NCBI GenBank assembly: GCA_003265685.1
Contig: QJOU01000047.1
Location: forward strand, 1 to 64,000
DNA: 64,000 nucleotides
Direction: 5' to 3'
From: Piscinibacter caeni
GTDB lineage: Bacteria > Pseudomonadota > Gammaproteobacteria > Burkholderiales > Burkholderiaceae_C
Below are positions 1 through 9,044 of the stretch, piece after piece. The notes under the pieces were generated by a model. That model was not told the origin of the DNA, did not search any database, and saw nothing but the letters and a program-made list of their open reading frames with translations. The position numbers and the translations under genes were made by a program. Each line of letters begins with the position of its first letter. Positions within the stretch are counted from its first letter, which is position 1.

Positions 1-1428
1 GCCCGGCTGCGCACCGACGCCCCGACCGCGCTGGCCCACTGGGCCGCCGCGGTGCGCGAGTGCGTCGAGGAATGCGCGCTGCTGTTCGCCGCGCCGGCGC
101 TGCCGGTCGAGCGCCTGCAGGGCTGGCGCGCCCCGCTGGCGCGCGGCGAGCGCAGCCTCGCCGAGCTGTGCGCCGCCGAGGGCCTGACGCTGGCCTTCGA
201 CGCGCTGGTCTACCTGAGCCACTGGATCACCCCGGTCGGCCGCGCCAAGCGCTTCGACACGCGCTTCTTCGTCGCCCGGGCGCCGGCCGGCCAGGAGCCG
301 TGCCACGACGCCGACGAGCTGGTCGAGCAGCGCTGGCTGCGCCCGGACGAGGCGCTGGACGCCGCGGCCGGGCTGAAGCTGATGACGCCCACGCGCAAGA
401 CGCTCGAGTGGCTGCGTCGCTTCGACGACGTCGAGTCCGCGCTCGCCTGGGCGCAGTCCCAGCCCGAGGTGCCGCCCATCCTCGGGCGTGTGGCCACCGG
501 GTCGCGCGGCGAGCGCCCGGTGGCGCCGGACGAGCCGGCCTGGGCCGAGATCGGCCGGCTCGACCCGGCCGGGCGCGGCGACGCGCTCTACGAGATCCGC
601 GCCGGCCACCCGGTGCGGCTGTCGCAGAGGGTGATCCGCGTCACCGCCGGCAACCCGGGCGCGATGACCGGCCCGGGCACCAACAGCTACCTGGTCGGCG
701 GCGGGCCGCGCAACGCCTGGGCCGTGATCGACCCCGGGCCGGACGACGCCGGGCATGTCGAGGCGCTGCTGGCGGCCGCGCCCGGGCCGATCGAGGCGAT
801 CCTCGCGACGCACACCCACCGCGACCATTCCCCGGCCGCGCAGCGCCTGCGCGAGCGCACCGGCGCGCGCCTGCTCGGCCGGCTGGCCGCCCATGCGCAA
901 CGTCAGGACGAGACCTTCCGCCCGGACCAGCCGCTCGCCGGCGGCGAGACGCTGGCGCTGGACGGCGCCACGCTGCAGGTGATCCACACGCCCGGCCACG
1001 CCTCCAACCACCTGTGCTTCCTGCTGCACGAGGAGCGGCTGCTGTTCACCGGCGACCACGTGATGCAGGGCAGCACCGTGGTGATCGACCCGCCGGACGG
1101 TGACATGGCGGCCTACCTGGTCTCGCTGCAGGCCCTGTGCGCGCTCGACCTGGACGCGCTCGCGCCCGGCCACGGCTTCCTGATCGTGCCGCCGCGCGCC
1201 GCCTTCGAGCGCCTGATCGCGCACCGCCTGCGGCGCGAGGCCAAGGTGCTGGAGGCGCTGCATGCGCTCGGGCCGGCACCGGCCGACGCGCTGCTCGCCC
1301 GGGTCTACGACGACGTGCCGGCGCGCATGCACCCGGTGGCGCTGCGCTCGCTCATGGCCCACCTGCTCAAGCTGGAACACGAGGAGCGTGCGCAAGCGCA
1401 CGCCGGGGGCTGGCGGATCCGCGACTAG
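1..1428 (+). CDS. NUDIX / metallo-beta-lactamase fusion hydrolase (5' end outside window)
   Basis: The reading frame is open from base 1, so the start codon lies upstream; the GTG at 52 is only an internal codon. The first visible residues (...AAVRECVEEC) carry the RExxEE part of a Nudix box, so an N-terminal Nudix-like domain is being cut. After it comes a metallo-beta-lactamase domain with the metal motif THTHRDH near codon 270, a GHASNHL histidine, an FTGDH aspartate and a PGHG histidine, followed by a winged-helix C-terminus of the LACTB2 type. Known relatives are hydrolases of unclear substrate (nucleotide, thioester or RNA). The combination of both hydrolase folds in one chain is seen in proteobacteria. 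Function beyond hydrolase is inference. Confidence 0.85.
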   Translation, partial: ARLRTDAPTALAHWAAAVRECVEECALLFAAPALPVERLQGWRAPLARGERSLAELCAAEGLTLAFDALVYLSHWITPVGRAKRFDTRFFVARAPAGQEPCHDADELVEQRWLRPDEALDAAAGLKLMTPTRKTLEWLRRFDDVESALAWAQSQPEVPPILGRVATGSRGERPVAPDEPAWAEIGRLDPAGRGDALYEIRAGHPVRLSQRVIRVTAGNPGAMTGPGTNSYLVGGGPRNAWAVIDPGPDDAGHVEALLAAAPGPIEAILATHTHRDHSPAAQRLRERTGARLLGRLAAHAQRQDETFRPDQPLAGGETLALDGATLQVIHTPGHASNHLCFLLHEERLLFTGDHVMQGSTVVIDPPDGDMAAYLVSLQALCALDLDALAPGHGFLIVPPRAAFERLIAHRLRREAKVLEALHALGPAPADALLARVYDDVPARMHPVALRSLMAHLLKLEHEERAQAHAGGWRIRD

Positions 1429-1495
1429 AGCCCCGGCGCCGCAGGGTCAGCGGCTAGCATCGGATGACCGACCGCTGCCCGACCATCGCCGCCCG

Positions 1496-3703
1496 ATGCT
1501 CCCGCCGACCGCCCTCGACACGCCCGTGCCGCCGGCGTCCGCGCGCGCGAGCGTCGGGCCGGCCGAGCCCTCGCGCGGCTGGCGGCTGATCGTCGCCCTC
1601 GGGCTGCTGTTCCTGCTCGTCTGGCTGGCCCCGCCGCTGGCCGCCAAGAGCGGGGTGGCGGTGTTCCCGCTCTGGCTGCACACGCTGGTCGAGCTGGCGG
1701 CGGTGGTGGTCGCGATGCTGGTGTTCGCGATCTGCTGGCATTCGGACGCCAGCGAGCGCTCGGGCGACCTGCTGCTGATCGGCTGCGGCTTCCTCGCCGT
1801 CGGCCTGCTCGACACCGCGCACCTGCTCTCCTACAAGGGCATGCCGGCGCTGGTCACCCCGTCCAGCCCGGAGAAGGCGATCAACTTCTGGCTCGCCGCG
1901 CGCTACGTGGCCGCCCTCACGCTGCTGGCGGTGGCCTGGCGGCAGTGGCCGACGCCGGCGCACCACGTCCGGGCCCGCTGGCTGATGCTCGGCATGGCCG
2001 GCGCCGGCGCCACGGCGGTGGTGCTGCTGGCGCTGCATGTGCCCTCGCTGTGGCCGCGCACCTTCGTCGAGGGGCAGGGGCTGACGCCGTTCAAGGTCGC
2101 CGCCGAGTACGGCCTGGTCGCGCTGATGGGCCTGGCGGCCTGGGGCTTCCAGCGCCGGCTCGCCGCCACCCGGCGCTACGACGCGCTGCCGCTGCGCAAC
2201 GCCGCCGTGGTCACCGTGCTGGCCGAGCTGTGCTTCACGCTCTACTCGAACGTCAACGACGTCTTCCAGCTGCTCGGGCATGCCTACAAGATCGTCGCCT
2301 ACCTGTACATCTACCGCGCGGTGTTCCTGGTCGCGCTGCGCCAGCCCTACGAGCGGCTGCGGGTCGAGAGCGGCGAGCGGCGCGAAGCCGAGCGGCGCAT
2401 CGAGTTCCTGGCCTTCCACGACGCGCTGACCGAGCTGCCCAACCGCGTGCTGGCGCGCGACCGGGTCGAGCGCGCGATCGCCGCCGCGCACCGCGCCCAC
2501 GGGCGCATGGCGCTGCTGTACCTGGACCTGGACGAGTTCAAGAACGTCAACGACCTGCTCGGCCACGGCGTGGGCGACCAGCTGCTGCGCAGCGTCGCGC
2601 AGCGCCTGCGCCGCAGCGTGCGCGACAGCGATTCGGTGTGCCGCCAGAGCGGCGACGAGTTCCTGGTCGTGCTGGCCGACGCCGGCGACGTGGCCTCGAT
2701 CGAGGCGGTGATCGGCAAGATCACGGCCGCGCTGGCCCGGCCGCTGGTGGTCGATGGCAACGACCTGGCGATCAGCGCGTCGATCGGCGTCGCGCGCTTT
2801 CCGGAGGACGGCGGCGACTTCGACACCCTGCTGCAGAAGGCCGACACCGCGCTCTACCGCGCCAAGGACGCCGGCCGCAACACCTGGCGCTTCTTCGACG
2901 AGGCGATGAACCAGCGCACGCGCGAGCGCCTGCAGCTGCAGGCCGGGCTGCGCCAGGCGCTCGAGGCCGGACAGTTCCTGCTGCACTACCAGCCGCAGCT
3001 GGACCTGCGCAGCGGCCGGCCGGTGGGCGTCGAGGCGCTGCTGCGCTGGCAGCGCCCCGGCGAGGGGCTGGTGCCGCCGGACCGCTTCATCCCGGTGGCC
3101 GAGGACTGCGGCCTGATCGTGCCGATCGGCACCTGGGTGCTGCACGAGGCCTGCCGCCAGGCGGTGGCCTGGCAGCGGCAGGGCCTCGCGCCGCTGCCGG
3201 TGGCGGTGAACCTGTCGGCGCTGCAGTTCCAGCGCGGCGAGGTCGAGCGCGACGTCGCGCAGGCGCTGACCGAAAGCGGGCTCGACCCGGCCCTGCTCGA
3301 GCTCGAGCTGACCGAGTCGATCATGATCAGCTCCACCGAGCAGGTGCTCGGCGCGGTTCAGCGCCTGAAGGCGCTCGGCGTGCGGCTGTCGATCGACGAC
3401 TTCGGCACCGGCTACTCGAGCCTGTCGTACCTGAAGCGCTTCGCGGTCGACAAGCTGAAGATCGACCGCAGCTTCGTGCGCGACCTCGGCGCCGATGCCG
3501 AGGGCGAGGCGATCGTGCGCGCCATCGTGCAGATGGCGCATTCGCTCGGCCTGCTGACCGTGGCCGAGGGGGTGGAGGACGAGGGCGCCGCGGCGCACCT
3601 GCGCGCCTACGGCTGCGACCACGCGCAGGGCTTCCTCTACGCGCGGCCGATGCCGGCGGCGCAGGTGGCGGCGTTCCTGGCCGGAGCGCCGCTGCCCGCC
3701 TGA
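1496..3703 (+). CDS. MASE3-GGDEF-EAL membrane protein (cyclic-di-GMP turnover)
   Basis: Start set at the ATG at 1496; the frame is open further upstream but overlaps the previous gene. Of 735 residues, about 30-250 form hydrophobic segments resembling the MASE3 sensor (LLDTAHLLSYKGM is characteristic). A diguanylate cyclase domain starts near residue 302 (FHDALTELPNR) with the active-site loop SGDEF near 382, a substitution of the first glycine. An EAL phosphodiesterase domain follows, with EALLRW near 511, DDFGTGYSS near 634 and KIDRSFV after it, so the phosphodiesterase residues look intact. The family makes and/or degrades cyclic-di-GMP at the inner membrane in response to a signal sensed by the N-terminus. 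Whether the SGDEF site is active cannot be told from sequence. Confidence 0.92.
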   Translation: MLPPTALDTPVPPASARASVGPAEPSRGWRLIVALGLLFLLVWLAPPLAAKSGVAVFPLWLHTLVELAAVVVAMLVFAICWHSDASERSGDLLLIGCGFLAVGLLDTAHLLSYKGMPALVTPSSPEKAINFWLAARYVAALTLLAVAWRQWPTPAHHVRARWLMLGMAGAGATAVVLLALHVPSLWPRTFVEGQGLTPFKVAAEYGLVALMGLAAWGFQRRLAATRRYDALPLRNAAVVTVLAELCFTLYSNVNDVFQLLGHAYKIVAYLYIYRAVFLVALRQPYERLRVESGERREAERRIEFLAFHDALTELPNRVLARDRVERAIAAAHRAHGRMALLYLDLDEFKNVNDLLGHGVGDQLLRSVAQRLRRSVRDSDSVCRQSGDEFLVVLADAGDVASIEAVIGKITAALARPLVVDGNDLAISASIGVARFPEDGGDFDTLLQKADTALYRAKDAGRNTWRFFDEAMNQRTRERLQLQAGLRQALEAGQFLLHYQPQLDLRSGRPVGVEALLRWQRPGEGLVPPDRFIPVAEDCGLIVPIGTWVLHEACRQAVAWQRQGLAPLPVAVNLSALQFQRGEVERDVAQALTESGLDPALLELELTESIMISSTEQVLGAVQRLKALGVRLSIDDFGTGYSSLSYLKRFAVDKLKIDRSFVRDLGADAEGEAIVRAIVQMAHSLGLLTVAEGVEDEGAAAHLRAYGCDHAQGFLYARPMPAAQVAAFLAGAPLPA

Positions 3704-3716
3704 GCCGCCGCCCGCC

Positions 3717-4904
3717 TCAGACGCGTTCGAAGATCGCGGCGATGCCCTGGCCGCCGCCGATGCACATCGTCACCAGCGCATAACGCCCGCCGATGCGCTG
3801 CAGCTCGTACAGCGCCTTGGTGGTGATGATCGCGCCGGTCGCGCCGATCGGGTGGCCGAGCGAGATGCCCGAGCCGTTCGGGTTGACCTTGGCCGGGTCG
3901 AGCGCGAGTTCCTTGACCACCGCGCAGGCCTGCGCGGCGAAGGCCTCGTTCGATTCGATCACGTCCAGGTCGCCCACCTTCAGCCCGGCCTTGGCCAGCG
4001 CGAGCTTGGTCGCCGGCACCGGGCCGATGCCCATGATGGTGGGCTCGACGCCGGCATGCGCGTAGGCCACCAGGCGCGCCAGCGGCTTCAGGTTGCCGGA
4101 CTTCACCGCATCGGCACTTGCCAGCACCACGGCGCCGGCGCCGTCGTTGATGCCCGAGGCGTTGCCGGCCGTGACCGAACCGTCCTTCTTGAACGCGGCG
4201 CGCATCTTGCCCAGCGTCTCCATCGTCGTGCCGGGCTTGACATGCTCGTCGGTGTCGAAGCTCACGTCGCCCTTCTTGGACGGGATCACCACCGGCACGA
4301 TCTGGCTCTTGAAGCGGCCCTCGGCGATCGCCGCGGCGGCGCGCCGGTGGCTCTCGACCGACAGCTCGTCCATCATCGTGCGGCTGATGCCGAACTGCTC
4401 GGCCACGTTCTCCGCGGTGATGCCCATGTGGATCTTGTGGAACGGGTCGTTCAGCGCGCCGACCACGAAGTCGAGCATCGGGCTGTCGCCCATGCGCGCG
4501 CCCCAGCGGGCCTGCGGCAGCAGGTAGGCGCCGCGGCTCATCGATTCCGCGCCGGCGCCGACCGCGACCTCGCAGTCGCCCAGCGTGATCGCCTGCGCCG
4601 CCGAGACGATGGCCTGCAGGCCCGAGCCGCACAGCCGGTTGACGTTGAAGGCCGGCGTCTCCTTGGGCAGGCCGGCGTTCAGCGCGGCCACGCGCGAGAG
4701 GTAGGCGTCGCGCGGCTCGGTCGGGATCACCGTGCCCATGGCCAGGTGGCCCACGCTGGCGGGCGCCGCGCCGCTGCGCTCGAGGGCCGTCTTCACGGCG
4801 AGGGTGGCGAGGTCGGCCAGCGGCACGTCCTTCAGGCCTCCGCCGAAGGTGCCGATCGCGGTGCGCGCGGCACCGACCACAAAGACGTCACGGGGCAGGG
4901 GCAT
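3717..4904 (-). CDS. bktB: acetyl-CoA acetyltransferase / beta-ketothiolase (BktB-like)
   Basis: Thiolase of 395 residues. The chosen ATG at 4904 has AAGGAG a few bases upstream; a longer frame reaching 4976 lacks this. The nucleophile is Cys92 in NRLCGSG, the second histidine is in GISLGHPIGATG and the C-terminal cysteine in MCIGGGQG. From memory the sequence follows Ralstonia eutropha BktB closely (GAARTAIGTFGG, DPFHKIHMG, CIGGGQGIAAIFER). BktB condenses acetyl-CoA with acetyl- or propionyl-CoA for polyhydroxyalkanoate synthesis and also acts in degradation. It is convergent with the GGDEF-EAL gene (13-base gap) and divergent from the CorA-family gene. Which direction it runs in vivo is not visible. 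Confidence 0.92.
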   Translation of the reverse strand: MPLPRDVFVVGAARTAIGTFGGGLKDVPLADLATLAVKTALERSGAAPASVGHLAMGTVIPTEPRDAYLSRVAALNAGLPKETPAFNVNRLCGSGLQAIVSAAQAITLGDCEVAVGAGAESMSRGAYLLPQARWGARMGDSPMLDFVVGALNDPFHKIHMGITAENVAEQFGISRTMMDELSVESHRRAAAAIAEGRFKSQIVPVVIPSKKGDVSFDTDEHVKPGTTMETLGKMRAAFKKDGSVTAGNASGINDGAGAVVLASADAVKSGNLKPLARLVAYAHAGVEPTIMGIGPVPATKLALAKAGLKVGDLDVIESNEAFAAQACAVVKELALDPAKVNPNGSGISLGHPIGATGAIITTKALYELQRIGGRYALVTMCIGGGQGIAAIFERV

Positions 4905-5017
4905 GGGTGTCTCCTTCAGGTTGCCTGTGCCGCGAAAGTACACCCGATTCGCTACGCGAGCCTGACGGCGGGTCACTCCACTGGGCGCGGCACGGGGGCG
5001 TGACTACACTGCGGCCC

Positions 5018-6724
5018 ATGCTGCAGCCCACGCACGTGCAGGCCGACTCCCCGGCCGGCGAACGGCCCGGCGGCGCGCCGACGGTGCGCCACTTGCGCCA
5101 GGTGCTGCTGTGGCCGCTGCGCCTGATGCCGACCCGGCCGCCCGCCGGCGCCGGGCCGAGCCGCGTGCCGCCCTGGCAGCTGCTGCGCGACCTCGGCGAC
5201 GCCTCGCCCTGGCGCGAGGTGGTGGACGAGTACACCGGCGGCATCGAGGCCTTCCACGAACGCCACTACAACGAGTTCGTCACCTTCCTGCCCTACGTGC
5301 AGCGCTTCCTGTACGGCGAAGGGCGCTCCGGCCACGATGCCGGCACGCCCGGCAGCGGCCCGCCGCTGCGGGTGTTCCGACGCCGCGACGTGGCCGCGGT
5401 GCGTGCGGTCGCACGGCCGGGCGAGCCGGCGCTGACGCTCTCGATCGTGCACGTCGACCTGTACTTCTTCTACGACGTCGACGTCGTGCTCCTGAACCTC
5501 GAGGTCAGCGCGAACGACCTGCCGCTGCCGCGTGCGCAGGAGATGCTGTACCGCTTCGGCCGCGCCTACCCCGCCGGCTGGGATGCGCAGGGCCAGGCGC
5601 TGCACTGCCTGCACGAGGTGGAATGGCTGGACGCCGACGGCCGCGTGCTGGCACGCTCCGACGCGCAGCAGCGCGAGCTGTTCATGGCCCACGTGTGCGA
5701 GCACCGCGCGCCGCGCATCGCGGCGCACTGGGCCTTCCTGCTCGAGCCGCTGGTGCCGGCGCACTCCGACCGCGAGGGCGCGCTGCGCTACCGGCAGATC
5801 GAGTACTACCGCATGCCGCTGATGGCCTTCCTCGCACTGGACGAACCGCGTGCGCTGACGCGCAACGACTTCGTGCGCCTCGGGCTGGTCACCGGCGCCG
5901 GCCCGCGCGAGGGCGACGCCGCGCTGCCCTACGCCGAGCAGCACCTGTCCGACTTCGAGCAGCGCTTCTGCTACGACCGCTTCTGGTCCGACGGCGGCTC
6001 GGCGCCGCACACACGCTACCTGTGCAGCGGCCATTCGCTGGTGGTGGTGGGCGACGCGCACAGCGAGTTCTTCGGCTGCCGCGACCGCGGCGTGCTGGCG
6101 CAGTTCCGCCACCAGCACTTCATGCTGTTCCTGATCGCGCACTTCCAGAAGGCCGCGCTGCTGATGTTCTCCGACCGGCTGGTCGAGGCGCTGAAGGCGC
6201 TGGACGTCGGCGACCCGGCCAGCGTGCGGCGCTTCAAGCGCGCCATCCGCCAGAGCTTCGAGGTGTTCCTGCGCTTCACGCACCGCTACTGGTTCCACGA
6301 GGTGGCCGAGCAGGCGCAGGCGCGTGCGCTGTTCCACATGGCCTCGAGCCACCTGGGGCTCGACCCGCTGTACGCCGAGGTCAAGGAGCGCATCCACGAC
6401 ATGAACGCCTACCTCGACGCCGACTCGCTGCGCCGCCAGGCCAACACGGTGGTGCGGCTGACGGTGGTGACGATCTTCGGCCTGATCGGCACCGTGACCA
6501 CCGGATTTCTCGGCATGAACCTGATCGCCGAGGCCGAGGCCACGCCCTGGACCAAGCTGGGCTACTTCGTGCTGGTGTTCGTGCCCACCACCTTCCTGAC
6601 CGTCTACACGATGGTCAAGTCCAAGCGCCTGTCGGACTTCCTCGACGCGCTGTCGGACGAGCGCCTGTCGGCCTGGGCGAAGTTCAAATCCCTGCTGGCG
6701 GTCTGGCGGAGCGGCGGCGACTGA
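5018..6724 (+). CDS. CorA-family divalent cation transporter-like protein
   Basis: 568 residues from the ATG at 5018. The last part has two hydrophobic segments with the CorA pore signature GMN near residues 498-500 (GFLGMNL), followed by a second membrane helix and a basic tail. The long N-terminal part is soluble and has little similarity to textbook CorA, which is about 320 residues. CorA proteins are pentameric Mg2+/Co2+ channels of the inner membrane. The oversized cytosolic domain (about 480 residues) is the odd feature and marks a divergent subfamily found in Burkholderiales. The ion carried is not determined by the sequence. A TACACT hexamer just before the start (5004-5009) may be its -10 box. 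Confidence 0.75.
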   Translation: MLQPTHVQADSPAGERPGGAPTVRHLRQVLLWPLRLMPTRPPAGAGPSRVPPWQLLRDLGDASPWREVVDEYTGGIEAFHERHYNEFVTFLPYVQRFLYGEGRSGHDAGTPGSGPPLRVFRRRDVAAVRAVARPGEPALTLSIVHVDLYFFYDVDVVLLNLEVSANDLPLPRAQEMLYRFGRAYPAGWDAQGQALHCLHEVEWLDADGRVLARSDAQQRELFMAHVCEHRAPRIAAHWAFLLEPLVPAHSDREGALRYRQIEYYRMPLMAFLALDEPRALTRNDFVRLGLVTGAGPREGDAALPYAEQHLSDFEQRFCYDRFWSDGGSAPHTRYLCSGHSLVVVGDAHSEFFGCRDRGVLAQFRHQHFMLFLIAHFQKAALLMFSDRLVEALKALDVGDPASVRRFKRAIRQSFEVFLRFTHRYWFHEVAEQAQARALFHMASSHLGLDPLYAEVKERIHDMNAYLDADSLRRQANTVVRLTVVTIFGLIGTVTTGFLGMNLIAEAEATPWTKLGYFVLVFVPTTFLTVYTMVKSKRLSDFLDALSDERLSAWAKFKSLLAVWRSGGD

Positions 6725-6772
6725 GCCGGCCGCGGCGACAATCCGCGCCCACAGAAGACGAGGGGGAGAGTC

Positions 6773-7519
6773 ATGTTCGAATGGATCGCCGATCCGAACG
6801 CCTGGATCGCGCTGGCGACGCTGACCGCGCTCGAGATCGTGCTCGGCATCGACAACATCATCTTCATCTCCATCCTGGTCGGCCGGCTGCCGGCCGAGCG
6901 GCGTGACCTGGCGCGTCGGCTCGGCCTCACGCTGGCAATGGGCACGCGCATCCTGCTGCTGCTGTCGCTGGCCTGGATCATGCGGCTGACCGAGCCGCTG
7001 TTCAGCGTGTTCGGCAAGGAGATCTCCGGGCGCGACCTGATCCTGATCGGCGGCGGCCTGTTCCTGCTCTGGAAGAGCGTGCACGAGATCCACGCCTCGC
7101 TCGAGGGCGAGCCCGAGGAGGAGGGCGCCGCGGCCGCCGCGCGCGCCAGCTTCGCCGGCGTGCTGGTGCAGATCGCGGTGATCGACATCATCTTCTCGCT
7201 CGACTCGGTGATCACCGCCGTCGGCCTGGCCGACCAGGTGAGCGTCATGGTGCTGGCGATCCTGATCTCGGTGGGCGTGATGATGTTCGCCGCCAAGAGC
7301 ATCGGCGAGTTCGTCGACCGGCATCCGACCATCAAGATGCTGGCGCTCTCGTTCCTCGTGCTGGTGGGCGTGACGCTGATCGCCGAGGGCTTCGACACCC
7401 ACGTGCCCAAGGGCTACATCTACTTCGCGATGGCCTTCTCGGTGGCGGTGGAGATGATCAACATCCGGCTGCGCAAGCGCATGACCGCGCCGGTGCAGCT
7501 GCGCAAGGACCTGCCCTGA
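6773..7519 (+). CDS. TerC family integral membrane protein
   Basis: 248 residues, starting at an ATG preceded by AGGGGGAGAG. About seven hydrophobic segments are visible. The two TerC repeats carry the hallmark acidic motifs EIVLGIDNIIF near residue 24 and DIIFSLDSVITA near residue 140. TerC proteins are linked to manganese or other metal export and to tellurite resistance; related YkoY/Alx members export Mn2+. No yybP-ykoY riboswitch is evident in the short 48-base leader. The substrate is inferred from the family only. Confidence 0.9.
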   Translation: MFEWIADPNAWIALATLTALEIVLGIDNIIFISILVGRLPAERRDLARRLGLTLAMGTRILLLLSLAWIMRLTEPLFSVFGKEISGRDLILIGGGLFLLWKSVHEIHASLEGEPEEEGAAAAARASFAGVLVQIAVIDIIFSLDSVITAVGLADQVSVMVLAILISVGVMMFAAKSIGEFVDRHPTIKMLALSFLVLVGVTLIAEGFDTHVPKGYIYFAMAFSVAVEMINIRLRKRMTAPVQLRKDLP

Positions 7520-7547
7520 GCGCCTGCCGCGGCGCGGCCCGGCGCTC
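7518..7547. terminator. nested hairpin between convergent terC and BON lipoprotein genes
   Basis: GAGCGCC (7518-7524) pairs with GGCGCTC (7541-7547), and inside it GCCGCG (7526-7531) can pair with CGCGGC (7533-7538). The hairpin begins at the terC stop and lies just before the stop of the opposing gene, as expected for a bidirectional terminator. There is no T-tract, so intrinsic termination is uncertain. Confidence 0.4.
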
Positions 7548-7549
7548 CG

Positions 7550-7975
7550 TCACGAGCTCGGCGCGGCGACGCTCATCAGGTTCTCGACCGCCACCACGCC
7601 CTTGACGTCGGCGGCCAGCCGGGTGGCGCGCTCGCGCGCCGCGGCGTCGGGCGCGCTGCCGCGCAGCACGACGCGGCCGCCGGCGGTGTCGACGTCGACC
7701 TTCAGCGCCGACAGCCCCGGGTCGCGCGCCAGCGCGGCGTTGATCTCGGCGGTGATCGCCGCGTCGCGCGCCACGGCGGCGACCTTCTCGCCGGCCTGCT
7801 CCGCCGCCTGGCGCGCGGCGTCGGCCGCGCCCTCGGACTTCTGCTCCACCTTGGCCAGGGTCTCGTCGACCGCCTGGCCGGCGCTGCGCTGCTCGCCGCG
7901 GTCGCAGGCCGCGAGGGTCAGTGCACCGGCGACGGCCAGGGCGAGCGGCAGCGAGCGTTTGAGGGACGTGTTCAT
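7550..7975 (-). CDS. BON-domain lipoprotein
   Basis: 141 residues with an ATG at 7975 preceded by AAGGAGATC. The N-terminus is a lipoprotein signal: positive residues, a hydrophobic core and the lipobox LAAC with Cys24. A helical, alanine-rich stretch (about 30-70) leads into a BON domain (about 72-136) with the typical pattern ITAEINAALARDP...VDTAGGRVVLRGSAPD...A..VKGVVAVENLM. BON domains of the OsmY type bind phospholipid and are often induced by envelope or osmotic stress. Probably anchored in a membrane facing the periplasm. Precise role unknown. Confidence 0.87.
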   Translation of the reverse strand: MNTSLKRSLPLALAVAGALTLAACDRGEQRSAGQAVDETLAKVEQKSEGAADAARQAAEQAGEKVAAVARDAAITAEINAALARDPGLSALKVDVDTAGGRVVLRGSAPDAAARERATRLAADVKGVVAVENLMSVAAPSS

Positions 7976-8025
7976 CGTGGATCTCCTTGGGTCGGGCGGC
8001 ACCGGGTGATGCCGGCGACACAAGG

Positions 8026-9033
8026 CTAGGTGGCGCCCGGCGGCGCCTCCATCGGCCGGCCGCCCGCCGTGCTGTCGGACGGGTCCGACAGGTCCGGCCA
8101 GGTCCCCGTGGCGGCCAGCTGCGGCGCCTCGGCGGCGGCCGACCAGCGCAAGGGCAGCGCCGCGGGCGACCAGACCCCGTCGACCACGTCGACATGCACG
8201 ACGCGCAACGCGCCGGCGAAGCCGGCCACGTCGGCGCCGTCCCACTCGACCGTCGCGCGCCCGGTCAGCTGCAGGCGGTCCCCGCTGTCGGGATCGAAGA
8301 ACAGCAGCCCGGCCCAGGGCCAGGCCGCCAGGTTGCCGAGCGTGTTGAACAGGTTGTTGCCGCGGAAGTCCGGAAAGCTCAGGCGGTCGCCGCCGCCCGG
8401 CAGGCGCTGCACGCGCACGAAGCCGGGCCGGCCGCCGCGGTGCGACACGTCCGCCCCGCCGGCCACGCCGTCGTCGGGTGCGGCCGAGGCGATGAACAGC
8501 GTGTCGGCGCGGCGCACCAGGGCCGCGCCGGCGTCCGGCAGGCTGGCCGCGAAGCGCTGCGCCACCGGCACGGGGCGCTCGACCCAGGCCGGCTCGCGCG
8601 CCTGGATGTACTGCGGGCAGTTGCCGAAGCTCTGCTCGACCGCCACCGTGAAGCCGGCCGCATCGAGCGCGATCACGCGGCCGTTCATGCGGTTGCGCCG
8701 CCGCGTGGTCGGCTCCAGGCCGAGCAGGCCGAGCCGCGTGTCGGGCGCGAGCTGGCCGGCCAGCGGGTCGGCGGCGTCGGGCCGGGCCTCGACACGCAGC
8801 CGGCGCGGATCCGGGCTGTGCACGAAGCCCGGTCGCCCGGCCAGCAGCGAGGCCCAGGGGCGGCGCGCCGCGTCCAGGCTGCCGACCAGCAGGGTCGGCA
8901 GCTTGCCGAACAGCTCGCGGTGCTGCTCGGGCATGTGGTCGCGGATCATGCGCGCGCCCAGCGGCGCCATCTGCGCGCGCACGCCGGCGCGCTCCTGCAG
9001 CGCCAGTTCGCCGGGGTGGAAGGGGTGCTCCAT
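8026..9033 (-). CDS. pyridoxamine 5'-phosphate oxidase-like FMN-binding protein
   Basis: 335 residues. Two split-barrel-like stretches are visible: a first one around LPTLLVGSLDAARRPWASLLAGRPGF and a second around RADTLFIASAAPD...GFVRV...LSFPDFRGNNLFNTLGNLAAWPWAGLLFFD, the latter being characteristic of the flavin-binding PNPOx-like family (COG3576 type). It follows the GST gene on the same strand with only 11 bases between them, so the two are probably co-transcribed and governed by the divergent LysR protein. Members of this family are mostly uncharacterised flavin oxidoreductases; a role in pyridoxal metabolism should not be assumed. Confidence 0.8.
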   Translation of the reverse strand: MEHPFHPGELALQERAGVRAQMAPLGARMIRDHMPEQHRELFGKLPTLLVGSLDAARRPWASLLAGRPGFVHSPDPRRLRVEARPDAADPLAGQLAPDTRLGLLGLEPTTRRRNRMNGRVIALDAAGFTVAVEQSFGNCPQYIQAREPAWVERPVPVAQRFAASLPDAGAALVRRADTLFIASAAPDDGVAGGADVSHRGGRPGFVRVQRLPGGGDRLSFPDFRGNNLFNTLGNLAAWPWAGLLFFDPDSGDRLQLTGRATVEWDGADVAGFAGALRVVHVDVVDGVWSPAALPLRWSAAAEAPQLAATGTWPDLSDPSDSTAGGRPMEAPPGAT

Positions 9034-9044
9034 CGCCGAGTTCC

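Noticed and set aside
4880-4892. GACGTCA near the thiolase start considered as a fourth LiuR site
   Set aside because: Lies inside the coding sequence and lacks the second arm of the 16-bp palindrome.
4973-7402. 809-codon minus-strand frame opposite the CorA-like and TerC genes
   Set aside because: Antisense shadow with low-complexity His/Gln/Val composition.
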